Assembly: GCA_963708245.1 (NCBI GenBank) | Contig: OY970201.1 | Span: forward strand, 7,564,001 to 7,628,000 | Direction: 5' to 3' | Origin: CAVYXK01 sp963708245 | GTDB taxonomy: Bacteria; Pseudomonadota; Alphaproteobacteria; Acetobacterales; Acetobacteraceae | DNA: 64,000 bases | Shown: positions 36,332 through 44,372 of the stretch, piece by piece | Numbering within the stretch: position 1 is the stretch's first letter | Layout: every line of letters starts with the position of its first letter | Program-made: the position numbers and the translations under genes | The notes under the pieces: model-generated | Database searches by the model: none | What the model was told of the DNA's origin: nothing | What the model saw: only the letters and a program-made list of their open reading frames with translations

Positions 36332-36495
36332 GGAGTGGCGGTCGTGACGGTCCGCACCTTCGCTCGGTCATAGCGGGGCAGACAAGGAGGCGGAGCCATG
36401 GCGCGGACGGCGATACTGACCGGGGCGGCGAGCGGGCTTGGGCGGGCGATGGCGCTGGGCCTGCTCGGGGCTGGCATCAACGTGGCGGCGGTGGA
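36332..36495 (+). repeat. Direct repeat, copy 2 (promoter region and start of the SDR gene)
   Basis: Matches 35021-35179 over about 160 bases at roughly 85 percent identity, covering the region upstream of the SDR gene, its RBS (aaggaggcgg) and the first 33 codons. This copy belongs to the intact gene. Confidence 0.75.
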
Positions 36496-37222
36496 CAAGG
36501 ATGAGGCGCTGTTGCGCGAACTCGCCGGGGTGGCGGCGGAGCGGCGGCTTCCCAGCGCGTTGCAGACGATCACTGCCGATTTGTCACAGGATGAGTCGTT
36601 CGCGGCGATTCTTGACGCTGCGCTTGCGCGGTTCGGGAGCGTCGATGCGCTGGTGAACAATGCCGGCATCGGCCAAAGCTCGGTGCGGGCGGATCAACGG
36701 CGCAACCCGATCCGGTTTTGGGAGATCACGGCGGAGCAGTGGCGCCGGTTCGTGGCGGTGAATGGTACAGCGCCGTTGATGCTGGCGCGGGTTGTCGCGC
36801 CGCACATGATCGAGCGCGGGGGCGGGCGCATCGTCACGGTTACCACGAGCCTGGGGACGATGATTCGCGGCGGTTACATCCTGTATGGAGCGAGCAAGGC
36901 GGCGGCCGAGGCGGCGACCGCGATCATGGCCGCCGACCTGGCCGGGACCGGCGTGACGGCGAACGTGCTGGTGCCGGGCGGCATGACCGATACGCGCATC
37001 ATCCCGGACAGCGAAGTGCCGGAGCGGCACAAGTTGCTGCGTCCGGAGATCATGGTACCGCCGCTGCTGTGGTTATTGTCGGATGCTGCGGCGGGGGTGA
37101 CGGCGCGGCGGCTCCTCGGCGTGCATTGGGATCCGTCGTTGCCGGCGGAACAGGCTGCCGAGCGATCCGGCGCGCCGATTGCGTGGACGAGTATTGCGAC
37201 AATGCCGATCGAGCCGGTGTAA
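36398..37222 (+). CDS. Short-chain dehydrogenase/reductase
   Basis: A 274-residue classical SDR using NAD(P). TGAASGLGRAMALGLL at residues 8-23 is the Rossmann glycine motif, DKDE after the second strand suggests NAD preference, LVNNAGIGQSS is the structural motif, and the catalytic Ser...Tyr...Lys is TTSLGTMIRGG then YGASKAAAE. Substrate unknown. RBS aaggagg lies eight bases upstream of ATG 36398. Its 5' end is duplicated 1.3 kb upstream. A palindromic element (37283-37383) follows. Confidence 0.85.
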   Translation: MARTAILTGAASGLGRAMALGLLGAGINVAAVDKDEALLRELAGVAAERRLPSALQTITADLSQDESFAAILDAALARFGSVDALVNNAGIGQSSVRADQRRNPIRFWEITAEQWRRFVAVNGTAPLMLARVVAPHMIERGGGRIVTVTTSLGTMIRGGYILYGASKAAAEAATAIMAADLAGTGVTANVLVPGGMTDTRIIPDSEVPERHKLLRPEIMVPPLLWLLSDAAAGVTARRLLGVHWDPSLPAEQAAERSGAPIAWTSIATMPIEPV

Positions 37223-37282
37223 GGGGGCATAGCCGGCACGACGCGGTCGTGCCTGTCCCCTGGCTCCCACCGGCGGCGGCTA

Positions 37283-37383
37283 CTAGTGTTGCGATCCTAT
37301 CGCTTCGATCCCCGGCCTCCATCTGGTTCGCGGCCGATCCCGCCATCCCGGTCGGGATCGAAGTGTCAGAGTCAGAACACTAG
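37283..37383. repeat. MITE-like palindromic element, 101 bp
   Basis: Starts ctagtgtt and ends aacactag, and the arms continue with cttcgatccc near the left and gggatcgaag near the right. It lies between the converging SDR and membrane-protein genes. CTAG-ended small palindromes resemble non-autonomous miniature elements; a bidirectional terminator role is the alternative. Confidence 0.5.
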
Positions 37384-37407
37384 AAACCAATGTTCAGCAA
37401 GAAGAGC

Positions 37408-38058
37408 TCAAGCCGTAATGAGCCCGACGCCACCGATCAGGATCAGGCTGGCCGCCCAAACCAGGTCGAGGTTAAACCAGCTCAGGGAGAGGAACTTCAG
37501 TCCAAGCCAGGCATACACGAGCAGCGCGATCAGGCCGCCCGCCGTTACCATCGCGAGCGCATGTATGACCGACACCAGCAGCGCCATCCCCAAACCCTGC
37601 GCCATCAGGCTAGAAGTGGCCTGATGAGCTGCATCGAGCCCCTCGACGGAGCAGAGGCCAAAATAGATCGGCAGCAGCATCAGGCCCGCACCGTGGGCCG
37701 TTGCAATCGAAAAAGACCAAAGAGCGAGTTGCGTGGGCTTGATTCGGGCGAGCGCGCGTGGGTGTCGCCGGTTGATGAGGCGAAAGATGCCGAAGGCGAT
37801 GACCGTGGCACTCGCGCCGGCCCGGATTGCGTGCTGCCAGTACAGCAATGCGCTCACGAGCGCAAAGGGCAGGAGAATGGCGAGCATGGCCAGAACGTGC
37901 CCGACCGCCAACGGCACGAGCGCGGTCCCGAGATCCTTGCGGCTCCTGCCCATTAGTCCGGCCGACACCGCCAGGGGCCATCCCATCCCCGGATTGATGC
38001 CGTGATAGAGGCCACTGGCGACTACGGCCAGCCAAAGGCCGGCCGTGGTCCAGCGCAT
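37408..38058 (-). CDS. Uncharacterised membrane protein linked to methanethiol oxidase
   Basis: A 216-residue inner-membrane protein with six or seven hydrophobic segments. GLYHGINPGMGWPLAVSAGL and SIATAHGAGLMLLPIYFGL hold conserved-looking His residues at membrane ends, reminiscent of NicO/UreH-type metal or sulfur-linked transporters, but no family is certain. It starts 11 bases after the methanethiol oxidase gene and must be co-transcribed, so transport or metal supply for that enzyme is a reasonable inference. Confidence 0.7.
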   Translation of the reverse strand: MRWTTAGLWLAVVASGLYHGINPGMGWPLAVSAGLMGRSRKDLGTALVPLAVGHVLAMLAILLPFALVSALLYWQHAIRAGASATVIAFGIFRLINRRHPRALARIKPTQLALWSFSIATAHGAGLMLLPIYFGLCSVEGLDAAHQATSSLMAQGLGMALLVSVIHALAMVTAGGLIALLVYAWLGLKFLSLSWFNLDLVWAASLILIGGVGLITA

Positions 38059-38069
38059 GTCAATAACAG

Positions 38070-39470
38070 TCAGACGGACGGATAGCAGAAAGAGTCCGTC
38101 GAACAGTCGCCGCCCTCAAGCCGGATTTGGTGAGACCTGTAGCCCTTGGGAAACTCGACCCAGAACTTCTCGTCGAGCGTCAGCCCGCCGTTCGGTCCGA
38201 CATCGGCCTTGACCATCGCGCCTGGCACACCCTCGGGATAGAACTGGTTGTCCCACGCCGAATACAGCGAGTTGGTCCAGTAGACCCGCTCACCGTCCCG
38301 ACTGATCTCGAGCATCTGTGGCCCGCCGCCGAACGCCTTGCCGTTGGGGTGGGCCGTCCGCCGCGCGATGCCCCCGACATGCACCGATCCCGCTAACCTG
38401 GGCTTGCGCGGGTCGCTGACGTCATATTGGCGCATCTCACCCGTCCCCCAGCAGGCGACGTAGAGGAACCGATCATCGAGCGAAAGATCGATATCGGTAA
38501 TCAGCGGCGGCACCGCGCCAAAGCCTTGCAGGAGTGGCGGAAGCTGGTCCTTGTCAGCCGCTTGGGGTGGGATGACCGCGGTTTTCTCGCAATGGAACTT
38601 GCCGCCTTCGCGCCACCAGGTCCAGATTGAACCCTCAAGGTTTGTCGTATCCACCACGACGCCGACGAAGCCGTATTCCTTGATCGGGTCGTGAGCCGGG
38701 CGAACCTCCAGCGCCATCTGATGGTTCGGGCCCAGGTCGATGGTCTGGACGTTGCGGCGCCCCCGGAGATCCCAGAAGTGGAGCCTGTGGCCATATTTGT
38801 TGCTCAGCAGGTCCTCGGGCACGATTCCGTTCTCGAACTGCGGTGGCAGCGCCCATTCGCTGGAAACCATGTAGTCCCGCGGCAGGTTCCACCAGAAGTC
38901 GTAGTGCTTGTCCTGCGGCCCGCGGTCGATCTCCCATCGGCCGATAACGTCGAACGTCTCGCAGTCCATGATGAAGATGCCCGGCGGTCCGTCGGTCCCA
39001 TCAGGACCGCCGCCGCCGAGGGTCGAGACATAGATGCCCTCCGGCCCGCAATGGATGGTGTGAGGGCGGGAGTAGCCGGTCTTGTGGAAGATCTCTTTGG
39101 GCTCGATGATCTTGTGGATCGTCGGCCGCCTTGGGTCCGGCCTGGTGTCGATCACGTAGATGCGCGATGACCGGAGACCGGGGATGATCAGGTACCGGCG
39201 CTCGAGGAATGCGTGACCCGATAACGGCGATAGCGCCGAGGAGCAGGCGTTCCAGCCGAAATGGTGAAATTCGTCACCCTTGTTCGGCATCATTAGCGTA
39301 TGGACGAGCTTGCCATATTGGGACGATTTTGCATCTACGTCGACGATGCCGAGACCGTCGGGCTGCAAGAAATCGGGGCTCAGCATAAGCGTGTATGCAT
39401 AGGTCTCGGGCGCAGCCTCCATCGCCAGCTTCGCTGTGGCGTGGAAGGTCGGATCAAGTCGGACGGCCAT
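38070..39470 (-). CDS. mtoX: Methanethiol oxidase (SBP56, selenium-binding protein family)
   Basis: A 466-residue beta-propeller protein of the SBP56 family. Bacterial members oxidise methanethiol to formaldehyde, hydrogen peroxide and sulfide (EC 1.8.3.4) with a copper cofactor. Family sequences include DEFHHFGWNACSSAL near residues 66-80, RPHTIHCGPEGIYVSTLGG, ITDIDLSLDDRFLYVACWG and the C-terminal GGDCSTDSFCYP. Known MtoX is periplasmic, yet no signal peptide is seen here, so it may act in the cytoplasm or be exported another way. It forms an operon with the membrane protein downstream. The cysK-rhodanese pair elsewhere in the window is also sulfur-related. Confidence 0.85.
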   Translation of the reverse strand: MAVRLDPTFHATAKLAMEAAPETYAYTLMLSPDFLQPDGLGIVDVDAKSSQYGKLVHTLMMPNKGDEFHHFGWNACSSALSPLSGHAFLERRYLIIPGLRSSRIYVIDTRPDPRRPTIHKIIEPKEIFHKTGYSRPHTIHCGPEGIYVSTLGGGGPDGTDGPPGIFIMDCETFDVIGRWEIDRGPQDKHYDFWWNLPRDYMVSSEWALPPQFENGIVPEDLLSNKYGHRLHFWDLRGRRNVQTIDLGPNHQMALEVRPAHDPIKEYGFVGVVVDTTNLEGSIWTWWREGGKFHCEKTAVIPPQAADKDQLPPLLQGFGAVPPLITDIDLSLDDRFLYVACWGTGEMRQYDVSDPRKPRLAGSVHVGGIARRTAHPNGKAFGGGPQMLEISRDGERVYWTNSLYSAWDNQFYPEGVPGAMVKADVGPNGGLTLDEKFWVEFPKGYRSHQIRLEGGDCSTDSFCYPSV

Positions 39471-39567
39471 GTTTCATCCCTCATTCATTGTTTGTCTTAG
39501 GACGCTTACGAGGTGTTATCGTCTGCCGCCATCCGAAGCCGCGCGGTCGATGAGCGCCACAGGGAAG

Positions 39568-40170
39568 TCATGTCGGCGAACGCTCAAAAATAGCGGCGTA
39601 GTGATATGGTGGCAACTCTATCAGCCGGGTCGGTCGCAACCCGGCCGGAGCGACTGCCTCCCTGACATCTTCTGGCCTCATCCGCATCTCGGTCCGTGGC
39701 CCGCGCGGCTGTCCGAGGACAATCGTCTGCTCGCGCGGACGCTGGTGCCAGTTGACTACACAAAAGCGGCCGCCGGGTCTCAGGACAGTGACCACGACCC
39801 GCGCAAGTCGTGCCTTGTCGGGGACACCATGGAAGGTGTTTGCGATCAGCACGAAGTCCTCACTGCCGGGCAACACAAGCTCGACGAGATCGTAGGCGTG
39901 GGCCACAATGCAACCACAGTTCGTCACCCCCGCCGCGGCTGCCCGCACACGGGCTTGCTCCATCATTTCCGGATCGAGGTCGATCGCGATCACATGCCGA
40001 GCCACGCGGGCCAGGGGAACGGTGAAGAGGCCGTCCCCGCTGCAGAGATCGACAGCTTCGGCGTCGCCCTCGATGCCGAACTTGGCCACAACTTCATCAG
40101 GCCGTGGCCAAAGCACCTGCCACCAATCAGGATCGGGCATCGCCGTCGCCGGGAAGACACCCTCCAGCAC
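39568..40170 (-). CDS. Class I SAM-dependent methyltransferase
   Basis: A 200-residue Rossmann-fold methyltransferase. VDLCSGDGLFTVPLARVARH is motif I (SAM-binding), VIAIDLDPEMMEQA is motif II with the acidic residue that holds the SAM ribose, and VLRPGGRFCVVNWH is motif IV-V. The substrate is unknown. It lies 97 bases upstream of mtoX on the same strand, so thiol or arsenic-type methylation linked to methanethiol metabolism can be suggested but is not shown. Confidence 0.75.
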   Translation of the reverse strand: MLEGVFPATAMPDPDWWQVLWPRPDEVVAKFGIEGDAEAVDLCSGDGLFTVPLARVARHVIAIDLDPEMMEQARVRAAAAGVTNCGCIVAHAYDLVELVLPGSEDFVLIANTFHGVPDKARLARVVVTVLRPGGRFCVVNWHQRPREQTIVLGQPRGPRTEMRMRPEDVREAVAPAGLRPTRLIELPPYHYAAIFERSPT

Positions 40171-40373
40171 GTAATACCTCCAGAATTCTGGCCACCGTGC
40201 GCATCACTGAGCGCATAGTCCTTGATCTACTCAGCAGCCTTCTTCAGCCTGTGAACAGCACAAGACCACCCTAGACCAAATCGGCAGCTTTTCTCCGTAC
40301 GAATTTATTGAATTTCGCACAGGTGCAGATGTGCGCTTGCGACCGAAGCGGTCATCAGATTAGAGGGCTCGTA

Positions 40374-40787
40374 TTACACCTCCACGACCACGTACTGTTC
40401 CTCAACCGTGACCGGGATCGTCTCCGCGACGTAAGGACCTTGCACGACGCGCTGTCCAGGGGCGACTTCGACGGGGTAGTTGCGTACGGTGATCTTCTCC
40501 GGATCGCAGTAGGATTGGCCGGTCTTCACGTCGAACTCCCAGCCGTGCCAGGGGCAGCGCAGGATCTCGCCGGCGCGGGAATACTGGTAGGTGCCGGGAT
40601 CATCGGATTGGATCAGGCCGGTCAGCACGCCCTCGCACATCGGGCCGCCCTGGTGCGGACAGCGGTTCAGCAGGCCGTAGAACGCGCCCTTGATGTTGAA
40701 TATGGCGATCGGTCGGCCGCGGACCGTCACGAGTTTCCTGTTGCCGGGCGGGATCTCCCGCACCATCGCCACTACGTGCTTGCTCAT
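40374..40787 (-). CDS. Rieske [2Fe-2S] ferredoxin-like protein
   Basis: A 137-residue Rieske protein. The cluster ligands are C-x-H in LNRCPHQGGPMC and C-x2-H in LRCPWHGWEFDVKTG. It is a soluble electron carrier or small Rieske partner, not a full oxygenase. The start at 40787 (MSKHVVAMVREIPPGNRKLV) is preferred over an upstream ATG that adds 18 unlike residues. It is the last gene of a three-gene operon after two amidohydrolases, 25 bases behind the second, and may supply electrons to an oxygenase encoded elsewhere. Confidence 0.85.
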   Translation of the reverse strand: MSKHVVAMVREIPPGNRKLVTVRGRPIAIFNIKGAFYGLLNRCPHQGGPMCEGVLTGLIQSDDPGTYQYSRAGEILRCPWHGWEFDVKTGQSYCDPEKITVRNYPVEVAPGQRVVQGPYVAETIPVTVEEQYVVVEV

Positions 40788-40812
40788 GCGGCGTGCTTCC
40801 ACACTTGTCGTG

Positions 40813-41916
40813 TCAGTCCAGATTGTAGGCCGCGCGGGCATTGTCGCGGAACAGCATGCGGCGCTGCTGCTCGGTCAGCGGGATCTTGATCGCGGTTTCC
40901 GGATCGTCGAAATCCCAGTGCGGGTAGTCGGTGGCGAACAGGAGCCGGTCCCAGCCGATCCAGTCGAGCATTTTCGACAGGTGCTCCGGTTGTTCCGGTT
41001 CGTCCATCGGTTGCGTGGTGAACCACATCTGGCTTTTGATGAAGCTCGACGGCGGCCGGTCGAGATGCGGCACCTCGTCCCGCATGCGCTTCCAGTGCTG
41101 ATCCAGGCGCCAGCAGAGCGGAGCCACCCAGGCGACTCCCGCCTCGACCAACACCACCCGCAGGGTCGGGTTGCGTGCCAGTACGCCCTCGCACACCAGG
41201 CTGGTGACCAGCGCCTGCTGGCTGATCGCCACTTCGTGGTGTTCCTCGGCGTAGTAGGACGACCAGCCGGTCGGGGTCACCGCGTGGCCGTTATTGCCGG
41301 AAGAGTGCAACCCGACCGGTAAGTTGTGCGCGGCGGCGGCCTCGTAGATTGGCCAGTAGCGGCGGCGGCCCACGGGCTCGATCGTGTGCGTTACCATCGA
41401 TACTTGGGCGAAGTCCTTGTTGCCGGCCCAGTGCTCGATTTCCTTCACGGCGGCAGGGGCGTCCTCGCCGGGCACGACGATCGTGGCTTTCAGGCGTGGG
41501 TCCTGCTGCGTCCACTCGGCATATTGCCATTCGTTGACCGCACGGCAGAGGGCGGCGCCGAATTCCTGGTTGCGCTGGTCCATGCCGGTGATCGACAGCA
41601 GGTGCAGCATGCCGGTTTCGATGCCGTAGCGGTCGAGCAACTGGTGCTGGAGGAATTTTAGGTCGGAGCCGGGCGGTCCGCCGTTCGGTGGCCAGGTGTC
41701 CTTGCGCGACAGCGCCGGTGCCGACTTGAAATAGGGCGAGGAGCTGATGAACGGCATTGGCCGTAGCGACCCGTAGGTGGCGAGGTGGTCGCGCCATCTC
41801 TGCGACAGGTAGGGATGAAGCTCCTTGGGCGAACGCAGCGCGTGATGCACGTCGCAGTCGATCAGGCCAAGGCGTGCCGATTGTGTGGCCGCGCGGTCGA
41901 GCAGGGTCTGGCTCAT
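40813..41916 (-). CDS. Amidohydrolase family protein (PF04909 type), second of the pair
   Basis: A 367-residue TIM-barrel metal enzyme. The DxH metal motif is LGLIDCDVHHALRSP near the N-terminus, further ligands are His in PVGLHSSGNN and the Asp/His of LLFATDYPHWDFDD. Members decarboxylate or hydrolyse aromatic or carboxylated compounds. The start at 41916 overlaps the previous gene's stop by four bases. It is about 35-40 percent similar by eye to its upstream neighbour, suggesting an old duplication. Confidence 0.8.
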   Translation of the reverse strand: MSQTLLDRAATQSARLGLIDCDVHHALRSPKELHPYLSQRWRDHLATYGSLRPMPFISSSPYFKSAPALSRKDTWPPNGGPPGSDLKFLQHQLLDRYGIETGMLHLLSITGMDQRNQEFGAALCRAVNEWQYAEWTQQDPRLKATIVVPGEDAPAAVKEIEHWAGNKDFAQVSMVTHTIEPVGRRRYWPIYEAAAAHNLPVGLHSSGNNGHAVTPTGWSSYYAEEHHEVAISQQALVTSLVCEGVLARNPTLRVVLVEAGVAWVAPLCWRLDQHWKRMRDEVPHLDRPPSSFIKSQMWFTTQPMDEPEQPEHLSKMLDWIGWDRLLFATDYPHWDFDDPETAIKIPLTEQQRRMLFRDNARAAYNLD

Positions 41917-42983
41917 GCGACGGTCTCCTTGAGACGGGGATAGGTGTCGAGCGGATTGTCCACCAGCAGCTTGCGTATCAGCGACGAGTCGAGGCCGGCA
42001 GGCAAGGCGTCGTCGCCGTCGAACTGCCAGTGCGGATAGTCGGTGGAGAACAGCAGCGCGCGGTCGGTGCCGATCATGTCGATCGTCTGCGCAAGCTGGT
42101 CGGGCTCGGGCGGTGCGTCGGTGGGTTGCAGAGTGAAGCGCACGTTCTCGCGGATGATATCGGCTGGGGCGCGATCGACCCAGGGGATCTCGGCGCGCAT
42201 CGCTCGCCAGGTCTTTACTTGGCGCCACATGAACTGCGGCAGCCAGGTGAAGCCGGCTTCGGCCAGCACGACAGTCAGTTTGGGGAACTTGGTGAACACA
42301 CCTTCCGCGACGAGGCTGAGCAACTGCGCCTGGAAGGCGTGCGACATGACCACGTAATCTTCCAGGTAATAGGAGGGCCAGCCGTTGGAGGTGGTGGCGT
42401 GGCGGAACGTGCTGCCGGCATGGATGCAGAGCGGCAGCGCGCGCTTTTCTGCCGCGGCGTAGATTGGCCAATACATGCGGCGGCCGAGTGGTGCCTCGAT
42501 TGCGGCCGGCACGAGAATCTGCACGAAGCGCTTGTCGGGGGCGCGGCGTTCGATCTCCGCCACTGCGAGCTCGGAGTCCTGGATGGGCACGACGATCGAT
42601 GCGCGCAGGCGCCGCTCGCGGTCGAGCCATTCGGCCGCCAGCCAGTCGTTGATCGCGCGGGCCAGCGCCGCGGCGAAGTCGACATTGAATGTTCCCGCTG
42701 CGCCGTAGAGGCAGTTGCAGATCGCCGCCTTCGTGCCAAACGGGTCGAGGGCTTGGGTGCGAAGGGCGTCGAGGCTGCTGCCCGGCTTGGCACCGTTTAC
42801 CCGCCAGTCGGGCCGGCAATTGGCCGGTGCGTTCAGCGGGAAGCTGCTGGAATCGAGACCATCGATTCCACGTACCGTGACTTGCTCACGCCAATGCTCG
42901 TCTAGGTATGGCAGTAGGGTGCGCATGCCTGGGACGGCGGGATGAATGTCGCAGTCGATCGCGCCGATGCGCGGGAAGCTCAT
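41913..42983 (-). CDS. Amidohydrolase family protein (PF04909 type), first of the pair
   Basis: A 356-residue TIM-barrel amidohydrolase. Metal motif AIDCDIHPAVPGM, ligand His in LCIHAGSTFRH, C-terminal LLFSTDYPHWQFDGDD. The start at 42983 (MSFPRIGAID) is where the family begins; 57 upstream in-frame residues are not related. Lead gene of an operon with a second amidohydrolase and a Rieske protein, and divergent from argE by about 200 bases. Decarboxylase, lactonase or hydrolase activity on a ring-cleavage type substrate is a family-level inference. Confidence 0.8.
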   Translation of the reverse strand: MSFPRIGAIDCDIHPAVPGMRTLLPYLDEHWREQVTVRGIDGLDSSSFPLNAPANCRPDWRVNGAKPGSSLDALRTQALDPFGTKAAICNCLYGAAGTFNVDFAAALARAINDWLAAEWLDRERRLRASIVVPIQDSELAVAEIERRAPDKRFVQILVPAAIEAPLGRRMYWPIYAAAEKRALPLCIHAGSTFRHATTSNGWPSYYLEDYVVMSHAFQAQLLSLVAEGVFTKFPKLTVVLAEAGFTWLPQFMWRQVKTWRAMRAEIPWVDRAPADIIRENVRFTLQPTDAPPEPDQLAQTIDMIGTDRALLFSTDYPHWQFDGDDALPAGLDSSLIRKLLVDNPLDTYPRLKETVA

Positions 42984-43184
42984 GTTGTGGCGGCTCCTTC
43001 TCGCCGGAAACGCTACAGCCGCGCCGGGCGCGTCGCAACCCGGGGGCTCGGTTTCGCAAGCGGCAGGGTTCGGCGCTGGCGATCGCTGCGGCTTGCTGGG
43101 GGCGAAGGTGGAGGCGGCGGCGCTGGCTTGCCGGACGAGGCGCGGGGTAAGCAAGTCTTAATCGATTACCCGTAAGACGTTTGT

Positions 43185-44360
43185 ATGTATCGGCTCAGAG
43201 CCGTGGCTCCCACATCGACAACGGACCTGTTGGCGCGTCTGGTGGCATTCGACACCACGAGTCGCTATTCCAATCTCGATTTCATCGGCTTTGTGCGTGC
43301 GTGGCTTGATCAGTACGATGTGCCCTATCGGCTAAGTTTCGATCCGACAGGCCAAAAGGCCAACCTGCACGCGACTATCGGGCCGATACAGCCGGGCGGT
43401 GTTGGCTTCTCCGGCCATGTCGACACGGTTCCGATTGATGGCCAGACGTGGACGGGTGACCCTTTCACGCTGCGCAGACAGGACGGCAAGCTGATTGGGC
43501 GTGGCTCATGCGACATGAAAGGCTTCCTTGCTGCTCTCCTGGCGGCTGTGCCGCACTTCAAGGCTCGCAATCTCACCTGCCCGGTGCACTTGCTTTTCAC
43601 TTACGACGAGGAGGTAGGTTATCATGGGGTGCGGCGGCTGATCGAGGATATCGAGGAGTCAGGATTGCGACCAGCCGCCTGCGTGATCGGCGAAGCAACG
43701 GGAATGGTGCCCGTCCTTGCCCAGAAAGGGCGCCTGGTACTGCGCGTAGATGTGCACGGTCGCGCGAGCCATTCCAGTGAGGCACATAGAGGGGTCAATG
43801 CGGTCCATGCCGCCGCCGAGGCCATCGCCTGGCTGACCGCAGAGGCACGCCGTATCGCTCGCGACGGTCCGACCGAAGCCGGCTTCGATCCGCCGTACAG
43901 CACGCTTCAGGTCACCAATATAACCTGCGGCGCCTTGCCAAACACGGTTCCCGACCGTGCGAGCTTCGAGGTGGAATGGCGCAACATTCCAGCCGACGAT
44001 CCCAGGGAGGGGCTCGTCCGCTTCCAGACGCATGTGCTCACCACGATCGAACCTCGGATGCGCGCGCTACATGCCAGCACTGGCTTTGAGTACGCGGTGC
44101 TACTCGAACTTGCCGCCCTTTCACTACCGCCAGAGCATAAACTCGCGCGTGCGGTGTGCGAGAGCTCCAACGTGCCGGTTGGCGGCAAAGTGAGCTATTG
44201 CAGCGAGGGCTCGCTTTACCAGCCCGCCGGCATCCCCTGTGCGGTGTGCGGTCCAGGCGATGTCGCCCAGGCGCATCAACCGGACGAGTGGATCTCCGAA
44301 AGTCAGTTCGCAGCGTGCGACCAATTCATTTGCCGGCTGGTGGATCGCCTCGCCACTTGA
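43185..44360 (+). CDS. argE: Acetylornithine deacetylase (M20 family)
   Basis: A 391-residue M20 metallopeptidase-family enzyme that removes the acetyl group from N-acetylornithine in arginine synthesis. Metal motifs: GFSGHVDTVPIDGQTW, RGSCDMKGFLA, the catalytic LFTYDEEVGYHGVRRLIE, and the His region HRGVNAVHAAAE in the dimer domain, with PGDVAQAHQPDEWIS at the end, all typical of ArgE. Other M20 deacetylases with the same pattern cannot be fully excluded. The ATG at 43185 is used; GTG 43200 is an alternative. Confidence 0.8.
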   Translation: MYRLRAVAPTSTTDLLARLVAFDTTSRYSNLDFIGFVRAWLDQYDVPYRLSFDPTGQKANLHATIGPIQPGGVGFSGHVDTVPIDGQTWTGDPFTLRRQDGKLIGRGSCDMKGFLAALLAAVPHFKARNLTCPVHLLFTYDEEVGYHGVRRLIEDIEESGLRPAACVIGEATGMVPVLAQKGRLVLRVDVHGRASHSSEAHRGVNAVHAAAEAIAWLTAEARRIARDGPTEAGFDPPYSTLQVTNITCGALPNTVPDRASFEVEWRNIPADDPREGLVRFQTHVLTTIEPRMRALHASTGFEYAVLLELAALSLPPEHKLARAVCESSNVPVGGKVSYCSEGSLYQPAGIPCAVCGPGDVAQAHQPDEWISESQFAACDQFICRLVDRLAT

Positions 44361-44372
44361 GGCAGGACGGGA

